This document shows positions 8,679 to 17,062 of a DNA stretch of 64,000 nt, piece by piece. The stretch is from contig NZ_JAPEMU010000001.1 in assembly GCF_026342405.1 (NCBI RefSeq), positions 8,680,001 to 8,744,000 of the forward strand, read 5' to 3'. A program made the translations under genes and the position numbers. The DNA comes from Kitasatospora sp. NBC_00240 (GTDB lineage: Bacteria > Actinomycetota > Actinomycetes > Streptomycetales > Streptomycetaceae). The notes below the pieces were generated by a model. The model ran no database searches. It was not told where the DNA came from and worked only from the letters and a program-made list of their open reading frames with translations. Position 1 is the first letter of the stretch. Each line of letters starts with the position of its first letter.

Positions 8679-9868
8679 CCACCGCCGACGAACTCATCAC
8701 CCTTACCGCCGAGTTGCTGGCCGCCCACGACCCGGCCGCCACCGACCCGCTGGAGTTCCTGCGGGCCCGCTTCGACGCCGGCCTGGCCTGGGTGCACTTC
8801 CCGCCCGGCCTCGGCGGCCTCGGCGCGCCGCGCGCCCTGCAGGCCGTGGTCGACGCCGAACTCGCCGCCGCCGGCGCTCCCGACAACGACCCCCGCCGGA
8901 TCGGCATCGGCCTCGGCATGGCCGCGCCCACCATCCTGCGCTACGGCACCGAGGAGCAGAAGCGCCGCTTCCTGCGCCCGCTGTGGACCGGTGAGGAGGT
9001 CTGGTGCCAGCTCTTCAGCGAGCCCGGCGCCGGCTCCGACCTGGCCGCGCTGGCCACCCGTGCCGTCCGCGACGGCGACGGCCCCGACGCCGGCTGGACG
9101 GTGGACGGCCAGAAGGTGTGGACCTCCAGCGCCCACCTCGCCCGCTGGGCCATCCTGCTCGCCCGGACCGACCCGGACGTGCCCAAGCACCAGGGCATCA
9201 GCTACTTCGTCTGCGACATGACCGACCCCGGCGTGGACGTCCGCCCGCTGCGCCAGCTCACCGGCGAGGCCGAGTTCAACGAGGTCTTCCTGACCGGCGT
9301 GCGGATCCCCGACGCGCACCGGCTCGGCGCCGTCGGCGAGGGCTGGCAGATCGCCCAGACCACCCTCAACAACGAGCGGGTCGCGATCGGCGGCCAGCGC
9401 ACCCCGCGCGAGGGCGGCCTGATCGGCATCCTCGCCGAAACCTGGCGCCGGCACCCCGAGTTGCGCACCCACGAGCTGCACCAGCGACTGCTCCAGGGCT
9501 GGACCGACGCCGAGGTGCTCCGGCTGACGGGCGAGCGGCTGCGCCAGCAGCTCGCGGTCGGCCAGCCGGGCCCCGAGGGAGCCGCCGCGAAGCTGGCCTT
9601 CGCCCGGCTGGCGCAGGAACTGACCGGACTGGAGGTCGAGTTGCTCGCCGAGCAGGGGCTCGGCTACGGCGACTGGACGATGTCCAGGCCCGAACTGGTC
9701 GACTTCACCGGCCGGGACGCCGGCTACCGCTACCTGCGCGCCAAGGGCAACTCGATCGAGGGCGGCAGCTCCGAGATCCTGCGCAACATCATCGCCGAGC
9801 GCGTCCTCGGCCTGCCCGCCGAGGCCCGCTCGGACAAGGACGTGCCGTGGAAGGAGTCGGCCCGATGA
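8675..9868 (+). CDS. Acyl-CoA dehydrogenase, probable catalytic subunit of an alpha2beta2 pair
   Basis: A 397-residue protein. The central motif LFSEPGAGSDLAALATRA and the KVWTSSAHLARWAILLARTD segment are those of FadE proteins. The C-terminal SIEGGSSEILRNIIAERVLG is the usual FAD-contacting tail. Actinobacterial sterol-degrading dehydrogenases are commonly encoded as adjacent unlike subunits forming alpha2beta2 tetramers. This gene overlaps the third dehydrogenase by four bases, consistent with such a pair. The ATG at 8675 overlaps the stop of the upstream gene. Confidence 0.9.
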   Translation: MTTADELITLTAELLAAHDPAATDPLEFLRARFDAGLAWVHFPPGLGGLGAPRALQAVVDAELAAAGAPDNDPRRIGIGLGMAAPTILRYGTEEQKRRFLRPLWTGEEVWCQLFSEPGAGSDLAALATRAVRDGDGPDAGWTVDGQKVWTSSAHLARWAILLARTDPDVPKHQGISYFVCDMTDPGVDVRPLRQLTGEAEFNEVFLTGVRIPDAHRLGAVGEGWQIAQTTLNNERVAIGGQRTPREGGLIGILAETWRRHPELRTHELHQRLLQGWTDAEVLRLTGERLRQQLAVGQPGPEGAAAKLAFARLAQELTGLEVELLAEQGLGYGDWTMSRPELVDFTGRDAGYRYLRAKGNSIEGGSSEILRNIIAERVLGLPAEARSDKDVPWKESAR

Positions 9869-11010
9869 CCGAACTCGACCTGCTGTACTCGGAGGTGGAG
9901 GAGGACCTGCGCTCCGCCGTCCGCGCGGTGCTCGCCGACCGCTGCCCGCCGCAGGCGGTCCTCGCGCGCTGCGAGGGGCCCGAACCGCAGGACACCGGGC
10001 TGTGGCGCACGCTGGCGCAGGAACTCGGCGTGGTGGCGCTCCAGGTGCCCGAGGCGCTCGGCGGCGCCGGGGCCTCGCTGCGCGAGACCGCCGTGGTGCT
10101 GGAGGAGCTCGGCCGGGCCTGCGCGCCGGTGCCGTTCCTCGGCAGCGCCGTGCTCGCCACCACCGTGCTGCTCGCGGCCGGTGACAGGGCGGCCGGCGAG
10201 TGGCCCGCACTGTGCGCCGGGGGCCGGACGGCCGCGCTCGCCGTACCGCTGTCCACCGCGCCCGACGCGCCCTTCCCGCTCGGCGTACGGGCCGACGCGG
10301 CGGGCGCCTTGACCGGTGCGGTCGGCTCGGTCGCCGACGTTCCGGTCGCCGGCCTGCTGATCGTCCCCGCCGACGGCCCGGCCGGGCCGGGTCTGTACGC
10401 GGTGGACGCGGCCGACGTCACGGTCACCGCGCGCGGCTCCCTCGATCTCACCCGTCCGCTCGCCGACGTCCGGCTGGACGGCGCCCCGGGCCGGCTGCTG
10501 GTGGGGCCGGACCAGGCTGAGGCCGTGCTGTGGGAGGCCCTGCTGACCGGCGCCGGGCTGCTGGCCTCCGAGCAGCTCGGGCTCGCCGAGTGGTGTCTGG
10601 CCACCACGGTGGCGTACCTGCGGGAGCGCCGCCAGTTCGGGCGGGTGGTCGGCTCGTTCCAGGCGCTCAAGCACCGGCTGGCCGACCTCTGGCTGGACAT
10701 CGCGGGCGCCCGCGCCGCCGCCCGGGCCGCGGCCGACGCGCTGTCCACCGGCAGCGCCGACGCGGCCGTCCTGGTGGCGGTCGCCGCCTCGCACTGCGGC
10801 GCGGTCGCCGTCCGCGCGGCGGAGGAGGCCGTGCAGCTGCACGGTGGGATCGGGATGACCTGGGAGCACCCCGTCCACCTCTACCTGAAGCGCGCCAAGG
10901 CGGACCAACTGGCCCTCGGCACACCCGGTCGGCACCGGGCCTCGCTGGCCACCCTGGCCGAGCTGCCGGCTCCGGGCCACGGCCGGCTGCCGCGGCTCCC
11001 GCACGTCTGA
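9865..11010 (+). CDS. Acyl-CoA dehydrogenase, probable second subunit of the alpha2beta2 pair
   Basis: A 381-residue protein of the short, divergent FadE type. Conserved parts include YLRERRQFGRVVGSFQALKH and AVQLHGGIGMTWEHPVHLYL. The canonical central FAD motif (TEPxAGSD) is absent, and the middle is Ala/Val-rich and poorly conserved. This is what is seen in the non-catalytic partner of heteromeric dehydrogenases. It begins in the ATGA overlap with the gene at 8675 and is the last gene of the operon. Confidence 0.87.
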   Translation: MTELDLLYSEVEEDLRSAVRAVLADRCPPQAVLARCEGPEPQDTGLWRTLAQELGVVALQVPEALGGAGASLRETAVVLEELGRACAPVPFLGSAVLATTVLLAAGDRAAGEWPALCAGGRTAALAVPLSTAPDAPFPLGVRADAAGALTGAVGSVADVPVAGLLIVPADGPAGPGLYAVDAADVTVTARGSLDLTRPLADVRLDGAPGRLLVGPDQAEAVLWEALLTGAGLLASEQLGLAEWCLATTVAYLRERRQFGRVVGSFQALKHRLADLWLDIAGARAAARAAADALSTGSADAAVLVAVAASHCGAVAVRAAEEAVQLHGGIGMTWEHPVHLYLKRAKADQLALGTPGRHRASLATLAELPAPGHGRLPRLPHV

Positions 11011-11099
11011 CCGGTCCGGCCGTCGCCCGGTCCCGCTCCCACCACCCGGGGCCGGACCGGGCTTCGTCCTGCCGCGGCGGCCGATCGGCCTACCAGTCG

Positions 11100-11115
11100 T
11101 CATACGCCGGTATGA
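11100..11115. promoter_or_regulatory. Operator-like palindrome TCATAC-N4-GTATGA
   Basis: A perfect inverted repeat with 6-bp arms and a GCCG centre lies 107 bases before the esterase start, in the only intergenic gap between the dehydrogenase operon and that gene. Its size and position suit a TetR- or MarR-type operator. The binding protein is unknown. Confidence 0.35.
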
Positions 11116-11222
11116 GAGACGGAGTTGGCTCCGGGGTATGACGTGCGGGGGACCGGCCCGACCGTACCGTCGGCGTCGTGGCCCGCCGCACGGAGGCGGG
11201 CCGACGGGAGGAGCCGGGACCG

Positions 11223-12641
11223 ATGCACGCCGCACCACCGACCGCCGCACCACCGACCGCCGCACCACCGACCGCCGCACCGCGGAACGCGGCGCCGCCG
11301 CTCGCCGTGTCGCCGTCGACCGCAGGGCCGTACCTGACGGGCCGCCGGCGCGGCCTGGCCGTGGCCCTGACGCTGGCCGCGGCGGCCACCCTGCTGGGAG
11401 CAGTGGCCGGCCCGGCGGCCGCCGCCGCACCGGCCGGCGTCGGCCTGGCCACCGCGGTGCTCCCGGCCCCCACCGGGCCGTTTCCGGTGGGCACCGCCTC
11501 GCTCCGGCTGGCCGACCCCGGCCGGCCCGACCCCTGGCGCCCGGAGCGGACGCGGGAGCTGATGATCAGCTTCTGGTACCCGGCCACCGGGGCGCCGGCC
11601 CTGCGGGCCCCGCAGATGGCGCCGCTCGCCGCCGCCCATTTCGGCACCCCACGCGGCGCCGGCTCCTTCAACTACGGCCTGCCGCCCGGCCGGACGGACT
11701 GGTCGGCGACCCGTACGCACGCCCGGCAGGGCGTGCCGGCCCTGCGCGCCGGCGGCCCGCGTCCGGTGCTGCTGTACTCCGCCGGCCTGGGCGACCCGCG
11801 CACCTGGAACACCGGCCTGGTGGAGGACCTGGCCTCACGCGGCTACGTCGTGGTCACCGTCGACCACACCTACGAGGCCTCCGAGGTGGAGTTCCCGGGC
11901 GGCCGCCTCGCGGAGTCGGTCTTCCCCGACCTGGCCGGCCTGCAGGACCCGGCGGCGATCGACGCCGTGCTGCGCAAGGCGATGCGATCCCGGGTGGACG
12001 ACGTCCGCCTGGTGCTGGACCGCCTCACCGCCCTGCGGACGGGCGACCGCGCCGTCGAGGGCCCCGGCGGCTGGGGCGGCGGCGCCCTGCCGGCCGGCCT
12101 GTCGGGCGTCCTCGATCTGGACCGGGTCGGTATGGTCGGCCACTCCGCCGGGGGCTTCACCGCGGCCCAGGCCGTCCACGACGACCCGCGGATCAAGGCC
12201 GGCGCCAACCTGGACGGCACGATGGAGTTCCCGCTGCCCGACAGCACCGGCAGCCCCTTCGGCACCGCCGCCCAGGACGGTCTGGACGCGCCCTTCCTGC
12301 TGATGGGCACGGACGCCCCGGACTCCGGCGGCCACCAGCAGCAGCCCTCCTGGGAGGCCTTCTGGCAGCACACCCGGGGCTGGCACGCCGATGTGACCCT
12401 GACCGGCTCCCGGCACGGCTCCTACACCGACGCCGAGTCGCTGCTGCCCCAGCTGGCCCGGCAGGACGCCGCCCCGGCCGCCACCGTCACCGACGACATC
12501 GGGACGGTCCGCCCCGAGCGCGCGGTCGCCGCGACCCGGGCCTACCTGGCCTCGTTCTTCGACCGCTGGCTGCGGGGCCGGGACGACCACCTGCTGGACG
12601 GCCCCTCGGCCGGCTTCCCCGAGATGCGATACGTACCCTGA
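11223..12641 (+). CDS. Secreted alpha/beta-hydrolase, platelet-activating-factor acetylhydrolase-like esterase/lipase
   Basis: A 472-residue protein starting at ATG 11223, with GGGAGGAG about 8 bases upstream; an ORF start at 11178 is less likely. The N-terminus carries a tandem repeat (TAAPP three times, from a DNA repeat at 11236-11280). A Sec-type hydrophobic core follows (GLAVALTLAAAATLLGAVAG) with AAAA-type cleavage. The nucleophile elbow is VGMVGHSAGGF. An acid residue probably lies in the following strand, and the catalytic His in GSRHGSY near residue 400. The fold matches PAF-AH/isoform II lipases that hydrolyse short-chain esters outside the cell. It may release fatty acids for the upstream operon, but that link is only positional. 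Confidence 0.85.
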   Translation: MHAAPPTAAPPTAAPPTAAPRNAAPPLAVSPSTAGPYLTGRRRGLAVALTLAAAATLLGAVAGPAAAAAPAGVGLATAVLPAPTGPFPVGTASLRLADPGRPDPWRPERTRELMISFWYPATGAPALRAPQMAPLAAAHFGTPRGAGSFNYGLPPGRTDWSATRTHARQGVPALRAGGPRPVLLYSAGLGDPRTWNTGLVEDLASRGYVVVTVDHTYEASEVEFPGGRLAESVFPDLAGLQDPAAIDAVLRKAMRSRVDDVRLVLDRLTALRTGDRAVEGPGGWGGGALPAGLSGVLDLDRVGMVGHSAGGFTAAQAVHDDPRIKAGANLDGTMEFPLPDSTGSPFGTAAQDGLDAPFLLMGTDAPDSGGHQQQPSWEAFWQHTRGWHADVTLTGSRHGSYTDAESLLPQLARQDAAPAATVTDDIGTVRPERAVAATRAYLASFFDRWLRGRDDHLLDGPSAGFPEMRYVP

Positions 12642-12706
12642 CCGTCGGACCGAACGCTCTCCGGACCCGGGCCGGCGCCCCGGGGCCGCAGGGTCGGTCT
12701 CCGGCC

Positions 12707-12728
12707 GGCGCCCCCGAGCGGGGGCGCC
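12707..12728. terminator. Bidirectional hairpin terminator
   Basis: GGCGCCCCC and GGGGGCGCC form a perfect 9-bp stem around GAGC, between the convergent esterase gene and the small membrane protein gene. There is no T-tract, as is usual in this GC range. Confidence 0.6.
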
Positions 12729-12731
12729 CCG

Positions 12732-13070
12732 TCATGGCGTGCGGCCGGCCGGGGCGGACGGCTCCTCGTCATCCGCCCGCACCGGGCGGCCCCTGCTGCC
12801 CCTGCTGCTCCGGCCGGCGCTGACGGCGCTGACGGAGCGCCGGATCCGGACGGTGACGGCGCCGGCGGCGAGGGCCGGGGGCGTGGCCGGCGCCCGCAGC
12901 GAGTAGAGCGAGGCGGCCAGCGCGGCCAGCCCCACCACGGCTCCGAGTACGGACGCCACCCGGTCCGCCGTCCCCAGGTCCCCCACCATCACGTAGACCG
13001 CCAGCCCGACGGCCGCCAGTGCTCCGAGGGTCGCACCCGCCCACGCCACTGCCCTGTACTGAGCTGTCAT
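12732..13070 (-). CDS. Small two-helix membrane protein, 112 aa
   Basis: Two hydrophobic segments (VAWAGATLGALAAVGLAVYV and RVASVLGAVVGLAALAASLY) are followed by a charged Arg/Ser/Glu tail. The ATG at 13070 is preceded by a GATGAGGAAATG context giving a GAGGAAA ribosome site. It resembles the many short membrane proteins of Streptomyces with no assigned function. It is convergent to the esterase and co-directional with the permease further right. Confidence 0.6.
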   Translation of the reverse strand: MTAQYRAVAWAGATLGALAAVGLAVYVMVGDLGTADRVASVLGAVVGLAALAASLYSLRAPATPPALAAGAVTVRIRRSVSAVSAGRSSRGSRGRPVRADDEEPSAPAGRTP

Positions 13071-13196
13071 TTCCTCATCATCACCCCTGGGCGGCCGTTT
13101 GCAAGGGCGATCTGCACGGCAGGCCGATCAACGAATGTGACGAAGAATCAGGCGATCCCCGGGGCGGCCTCGCGGCGGCCGGCCCGGGGATCCGGC

Positions 13197-14771
13197 TCAG
13201 GACTCCGGCGCCGTCTCCGGGTCGGCGGCGCTCACCGGTACGTCGGGGTGCCGGAACCAGGAGCCCTGCACGGCCCACTGGATGAGCATCAGTACGACGC
13301 CGAGCAGCAGCGCCCCGATGCCGATCACCGTCACCCCGCCGGTCTCGCCGAACAGTGGCAGGTCGACGGTGGTGCTGCCGTAGTCCGGCTGCGCGTAGAC
13401 GTCGAAGGCCGCGTAGCAGAAGAAGTACAGCAGCATCAGTCCGCCGAGCAGCGGCAGCACACCCTTGAAGATGAAGTCCTTGGCGCTGCGGGTCAGCACC
13501 CGGCGGTAGTACCAGACGCAGGCGAACCCGGTGAGCCCGTAGTAGAAGGCGATGCCGAGGCCCACCGAGGCGATCGAGTCGGCAAGCACGTTGTCGCTGA
13601 TCGAGGTCAGCAGCACGTAGAAGGCGATCGAGGCGATGCCCATGCCGACCGTCGACCAGGTCGGGGTCTGGTGGCGGGCGTGCACCCGGGCGAACTGGGT
13701 CGGGATGGCCTTGTGCGCGGCCATCGAGAAGGTGGTCCGGGCGGTCGGCAGGATGGTGGTCTGGGTGGAGGCCGCCGAGGAGGTCAGCACCATGAAGATC
13801 AGCAGCTTGGTGAGGAACCCGCCGAAGCCGGTCTCGCCGAAGATCGCGCCACCGAGGCTGGAGAGCACGTCCTCGGAGTTGTCCGGGTTGCCCAGGCCGA
13901 TGCCCTCGGTGCCGACGCCGGCGAAGGCCTGTGAGGCGGTGGCGACCAGGGCGTAGATGCCCAGCAGCAGCACGGTGGAGATCACCGCGGCCCGGCCCGG
14001 GGTGCGGGCGCTGTCGGCCGTCTCCTCGTTGACCGACACGGCGGTGTCCCAGCCCCAGTAGATGAAGACCGCGGCGAGGATGCCGGAGGTGAGGGCACTG
14101 GCGGAGGCGACCTCGAAGGGGTTGAACCAGGAGGCCGAGATCTGGATCGCGGTCTCCGGCGGGCTCGATCCGTAGACCTTCACCAGGGCGGTCACCGACA
14201 GCAGCACCAGCATGATGATCTCGATGGTCAGCAGCCAGCGCTGCAGGGCCGCGGAGATCTCGATGCCGATGTAGCAGATCCACGTCATCACGATGATCCA
14301 GACGACCCCGGCGATCGTGGTCCAGGTGGTGTTCTCGGCCAGCGAGTCCAGCCCGAACAGCCGGAAGCCGTAGACGCCCGCGATCTGGGCCAGGTTGGCC
14401 ATCACGATGATGTCCGCGACGACGATGCCCCAGCCGCCGAGCCACCCGGTGCGCGGGCCGAAGGCGCGCGCGGCCCAGGTGAAGGTGGTGCCGCAGTCCG
14501 GGTCGGAGGCGTTGAGCTCCTTGTAGGCGTAGGCGATCAGCAGCATCGGGACGAAGCCGAGGATGGTGATGATCGGTGCCTGCAGGCCGACGCCGGCCAC
14601 GATGATGCCGAGCGTGGCGGCCAGGCTGTACGCGGGGGCGGTGGAGGCGAGGCCGATCGCCACCGAGGAGACCAGGCCGAGCGCGCCGTTCTTGAGCCCC
14701 TTCTCGCCGGCTCCGGAGCCGGTGACCAGCGGCGCCGCGGGCGGAGTGGGCCGACCGGGGGGAGTGGACAC
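13197..14771 (-). CDS. APC-superfamily amino acid permease
   Basis: A 524-residue transporter with about 12-13 membrane segments. The APC signature is near the N-terminus (GLASTAPAYSLAATLGIIVAG); YKELNASDPDCGTTFTWAAR corresponds to the conserved loop after helix 2. The Ala/Gly-rich QTTILPTARTTFSMAAHKAI region is typical of helices 8-9. The family exchanges or imports amino acids or amines using the proton gradient; the substrate cannot be told. The start is GTG at 14771 with AAGAGGGTGGGG upstream. It is transcribed away from the sugar ABC operon. Confidence 0.9.
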   Translation of the reverse strand: MSTPPGRPTPPAAPLVTGSGAGEKGLKNGALGLVSSVAIGLASTAPAYSLAATLGIIVAGVGLQAPIITILGFVPMLLIAYAYKELNASDPDCGTTFTWAARAFGPRTGWLGGWGIVVADIIVMANLAQIAGVYGFRLFGLDSLAENTTWTTIAGVVWIIVMTWICYIGIEISAALQRWLLTIEIIMLVLLSVTALVKVYGSSPPETAIQISASWFNPFEVASASALTSGILAAVFIYWGWDTAVSVNEETADSARTPGRAAVISTVLLLGIYALVATASQAFAGVGTEGIGLGNPDNSEDVLSSLGGAIFGETGFGGFLTKLLIFMVLTSSAASTQTTILPTARTTFSMAAHKAIPTQFARVHARHQTPTWSTVGMGIASIAFYVLLTSISDNVLADSIASVGLGIAFYYGLTGFACVWYYRRVLTRSAKDFIFKGVLPLLGGLMLLYFFCYAAFDVYAQPDYGSTTVDLPLFGETGGVTVIGIGALLLGVVLMLIQWAVQGSWFRHPDVPVSAADPETAPES

Positions 14772-15100
14772 TGGGCCCCACCCTCTTCCTCGTCAGGTTC
14801 TGGTTGGCGGCCTGCGGGACCGCGGCCGGGAGAGGTGCCGGGCCGCGTCCGCGCCGGGCTCCGGCCGCGGACGGCGGCGGGCGCGACGCCCCGGTGGGCA
14901 GGCGTCTCACATCTTCCTCCCGCCGCCCGGCGGGTGCCAGAGGTCGCGGTCCGAACGGGCGTTGCCGGTGCCGCGGCGGGGTCCCGTCACCCGTCCGGCC
15001 CTGCCGGATGAGCACATTCGGCCGTCCTGGATAGCAGCGGGGAGCGGGTGGTCGGAGACTCGGATCCCGGGGGGTGTTCTCCACTCTGAGAGGCGTTCCA
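14772..15100. other. Divergent promoter region between permease and sugar ABC operon
   Basis: About 330 bases with no gene. It must hold the promoters of both flanking units. I found no convincing operator palindrome or -10/-35 pair. A GAGAGGCG ribosome site stands just before the GTG at 15101. Confidence 0.4.
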
Positions 15101-16207
15101 GTGAAGCCAGGTCCTTCCCGCATCGTCGCCGCCGCCGCGGCCGTCACCGTCGCGTTCACCCTCGCCTCGTGCGGGAGCGCGAAGCAGTCCACCGGATCCT
15201 CGGGTGGCGGCTCGGGCAGCGCCTCCGGGCCGATCAAGATCGGCCTCCTCCTGCCCGAGACCAAGACGACGCGCTACGAACAGTTCGACAAGCCCCTGAT
15301 CGAACAGGCGATCAAGGCCATCGCGCCGGACGCGCAGATCGACTACTACAACGCCAACCAGGACGCCACGACGCAGCAGACCCAGGTGGACACCGCGCTC
15401 ACCAAGGGCAACCAGGTCCTGATCCTGGACGCGGTGGACGCCAAGTCGATCCAGTCCTCGGTGCAGAAGGCGCACGACGCGGGTGTGAAGGTGGTCGCCT
15501 ACGACCGGCTGGCCCAGGGCCCGATCGACGGCTACGTCTCCTTCGACAACTTCAAGGTCGGCGTGCTGCAGGGCGAGGCGCTGGTGACGGCGGTCGGCGA
15601 CAAGGCCTCCGCCGGCAAGATCATCATGATCAACGGCTCGCCGACCGACCCGAACGCGGCCGAGTTCAAGGCCGGCGCGCACAGCGCGATGGACGGCAAG
15701 CTCACCATCGGCAAGGAGTACGACACCCCGAACTGGGACCCGAACAACGCCAACCAGGAGGCCGCCGCCGCGATCACCGCGCTCGGCGCCCAGAACGTGG
15801 TCGGCGTCTACTCCGCCAACGACGGGATGGCGGCCGGTATCGCCACCGCCCTCAAGGCCGCGAACCTCTCCGTGCCGCTGACCGGGCAGGACGCCCAGCT
15901 GGACGCGGTGCAGCGGATCCTCGTCAACACCCAGACGATGTCGATCTACAAGCCCTACAAGCCGGAGGCCGAAGCGGCCGCGGCCATGGCGGTGGCCCTG
16001 GCCCAGGGCAAGGGTGTGCCGACCGCCTCGGCGACGGCGACCTCCACCAGCGGCAGCGGGCACAAGGTGCCGTCCGTCCTGATCACCCCGATCGTGCTGG
16101 TCAAGGCCAACATCAAGGACACCGTGGTGAAGGACGGCCTCTACACCGTCGCGCAGATCTGCACGCCGGACTACGCCGCCGCCTGCGCGGATGCGGGTCT
16201 GTCCTGA
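15101..16207 (+). CDS. Sugar ABC transporter substrate-binding lipoprotein (xylose/ribose type)
   Basis: A 368-residue periplasmic-binding-like protein. The N-terminal signal ends in a lipobox LASC, so the mature protein is lipid-anchored outside the cell. The body starts IKIGLLLPETKTTRYEQFDK and contains the DGYVSFDNFKVG and VVGVYSANDGMAAGIATALK segments typical of XylF-like peripheral sugar-binding proteins. A Ser/Thr-Ala insertion occurs around nt 16018-16065. GTG at 15101 is chosen because GAGAGGCG lies 5-6 bases upstream and the longer frame gives no signal peptide. It is followed directly by ATPase and permease genes. Confidence 0.92.
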   Translation: MKPGPSRIVAAAAAVTVAFTLASCGSAKQSTGSSGGGSGSASGPIKIGLLLPETKTTRYEQFDKPLIEQAIKAIAPDAQIDYYNANQDATTQQTQVDTALTKGNQVLILDAVDAKSIQSSVQKAHDAGVKVVAYDRLAQGPIDGYVSFDNFKVGVLQGEALVTAVGDKASAGKIIMINGSPTDPNAAEFKAGAHSAMDGKLTIGKEYDTPNWDPNNANQEAAAAITALGAQNVVGVYSANDGMAAGIATALKAANLSVPLTGQDAQLDAVQRILVNTQTMSIYKPYKPEAEAAAAMAVALAQGKGVPTASATATSTSGSGHKVPSVLITPIVLVKANIKDTVVKDGLYTVAQICTPDYAAACADAGLS

Positions 16208-16282
16208 CCGGAGCCCGGCCCACCGTGGCCGGGCCAGTCCGGTCGTGTTCGACGGACTGCGTGAACAAGGGAGTTGATAGCT

Positions 16283-17062
16283 GTGGCAGCTGAGCCCGTA
16301 CTCGCGCTGCGCGGGGTCTCCAAACGGTTCGGCGCCGTTCAGGCGCTCACCGACGTCGAGCTGGAGGTGCGCCCGGGCGAGGTGGTCGCCCTGGTGGGCG
16401 ACAACGGCGCCGGCAAGTCCACGCTGGTCAAGACGATCGCCGGGGTCAACCAGCCGGACGACGGAGTGATCGAGTGGGAGGGCCGGACGGTGTCCATCCA
16501 CCGGCCGCAGGACGCCCAGACCCTCGGGATCGCCACCGTCTACCAGGACCTCGCGCTCTGCGACAACCTCGACGTGGTCGGCAACCTCTTCCTGGGCCGC
16601 GAGATGCGGCACTTCACCATCCTCGACGAGGTCGGCATGGAGAAGCGCTCCCGCGAACTGCTCAGCACCCTGTCGATCCGCATCCCCAGCGTCCGGATCC
16701 CGATCGCCTCGCTCTCCGGCGGCCAGCGCCAGACCGTGGCCATCGCCCGCGCCCTGGTCGGCGACCCCAAGGTCGTCATCCTCGACGAACCCACCGCGGC
16801 CCTCGGCGTCGAGCAGACCGCCCAGGTCCTGGACCTGGTCGAGCGACTGCGCGACCGGGGCCTGGGCGTCATCCTGATCAGCCACAACATGGCCGACGTG
16901 ATGGCCGTCGCCGACCGGATCGCGGTGCTGCGCCTCGGGCGCAACAACGGGTTCTTCGACCGGCGCTACACCAACAAGGAAGAGATCATCTCCGCCATCA
17001 CCGGCGCCACGGACAACGCCGTGACCCGCCGTCAGGCGCGTGGCTCGGAGGGTCAACTGTGA
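16283..17062 (+). CDS. Sugar ABC transporter ATPase, single-domain XylG-like
   Basis: A 259-residue ATPase. Walker A is GDNGAGKST, the signature is SLSGGQRQTVAIARAL, and Walker B is VVILDEPTAALG, with the switch His in LISHNMADV. Many sugar importers of this class have a duplicated ATPase of ~500 residues; this is the half-length form, which would work as a dimer. GTG at 16283 is preferred over TTG 16274 because the AAGGGAG site is 9 bases from the former and touches the latter. The stop overlaps the permease start. Confidence 0.92.
   Translation: MAAEPVLALRGVSKRFGAVQALTDVELEVRPGEVVALVGDNGAGKSTLVKTIAGVNQPDDGVIEWEGRTVSIHRPQDAQTLGIATVYQDLALCDNLDVVGNLFLGREMRHFTILDEVGMEKRSRELLSTLSIRIPSVRIPIASLSGGQRQTVAIARALVGDPKVVILDEPTAALGVEQTAQVLDLVERLRDRGLGVILISHNMADVMAVADRIAVLRLGRNNGFFDRRYTNKEEIISAITGATDNAVTRRQARGSEGQL

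Noticed and set aside
8111..10210. 699-codon minus-strand frame across the dehydrogenase genes
   Set aside because: Shadow of the dehydrogenase reading frames; Arg/Pro/Gly-rich with no recognisable fold.
14987..17056. 689-codon open frame opposite the sugar ABC operon
   Set aside because: Gly/Val/Arg/Asp-rich composition typical of the antisense shadow of high-GC genes; the plus-strand genes have clear families.
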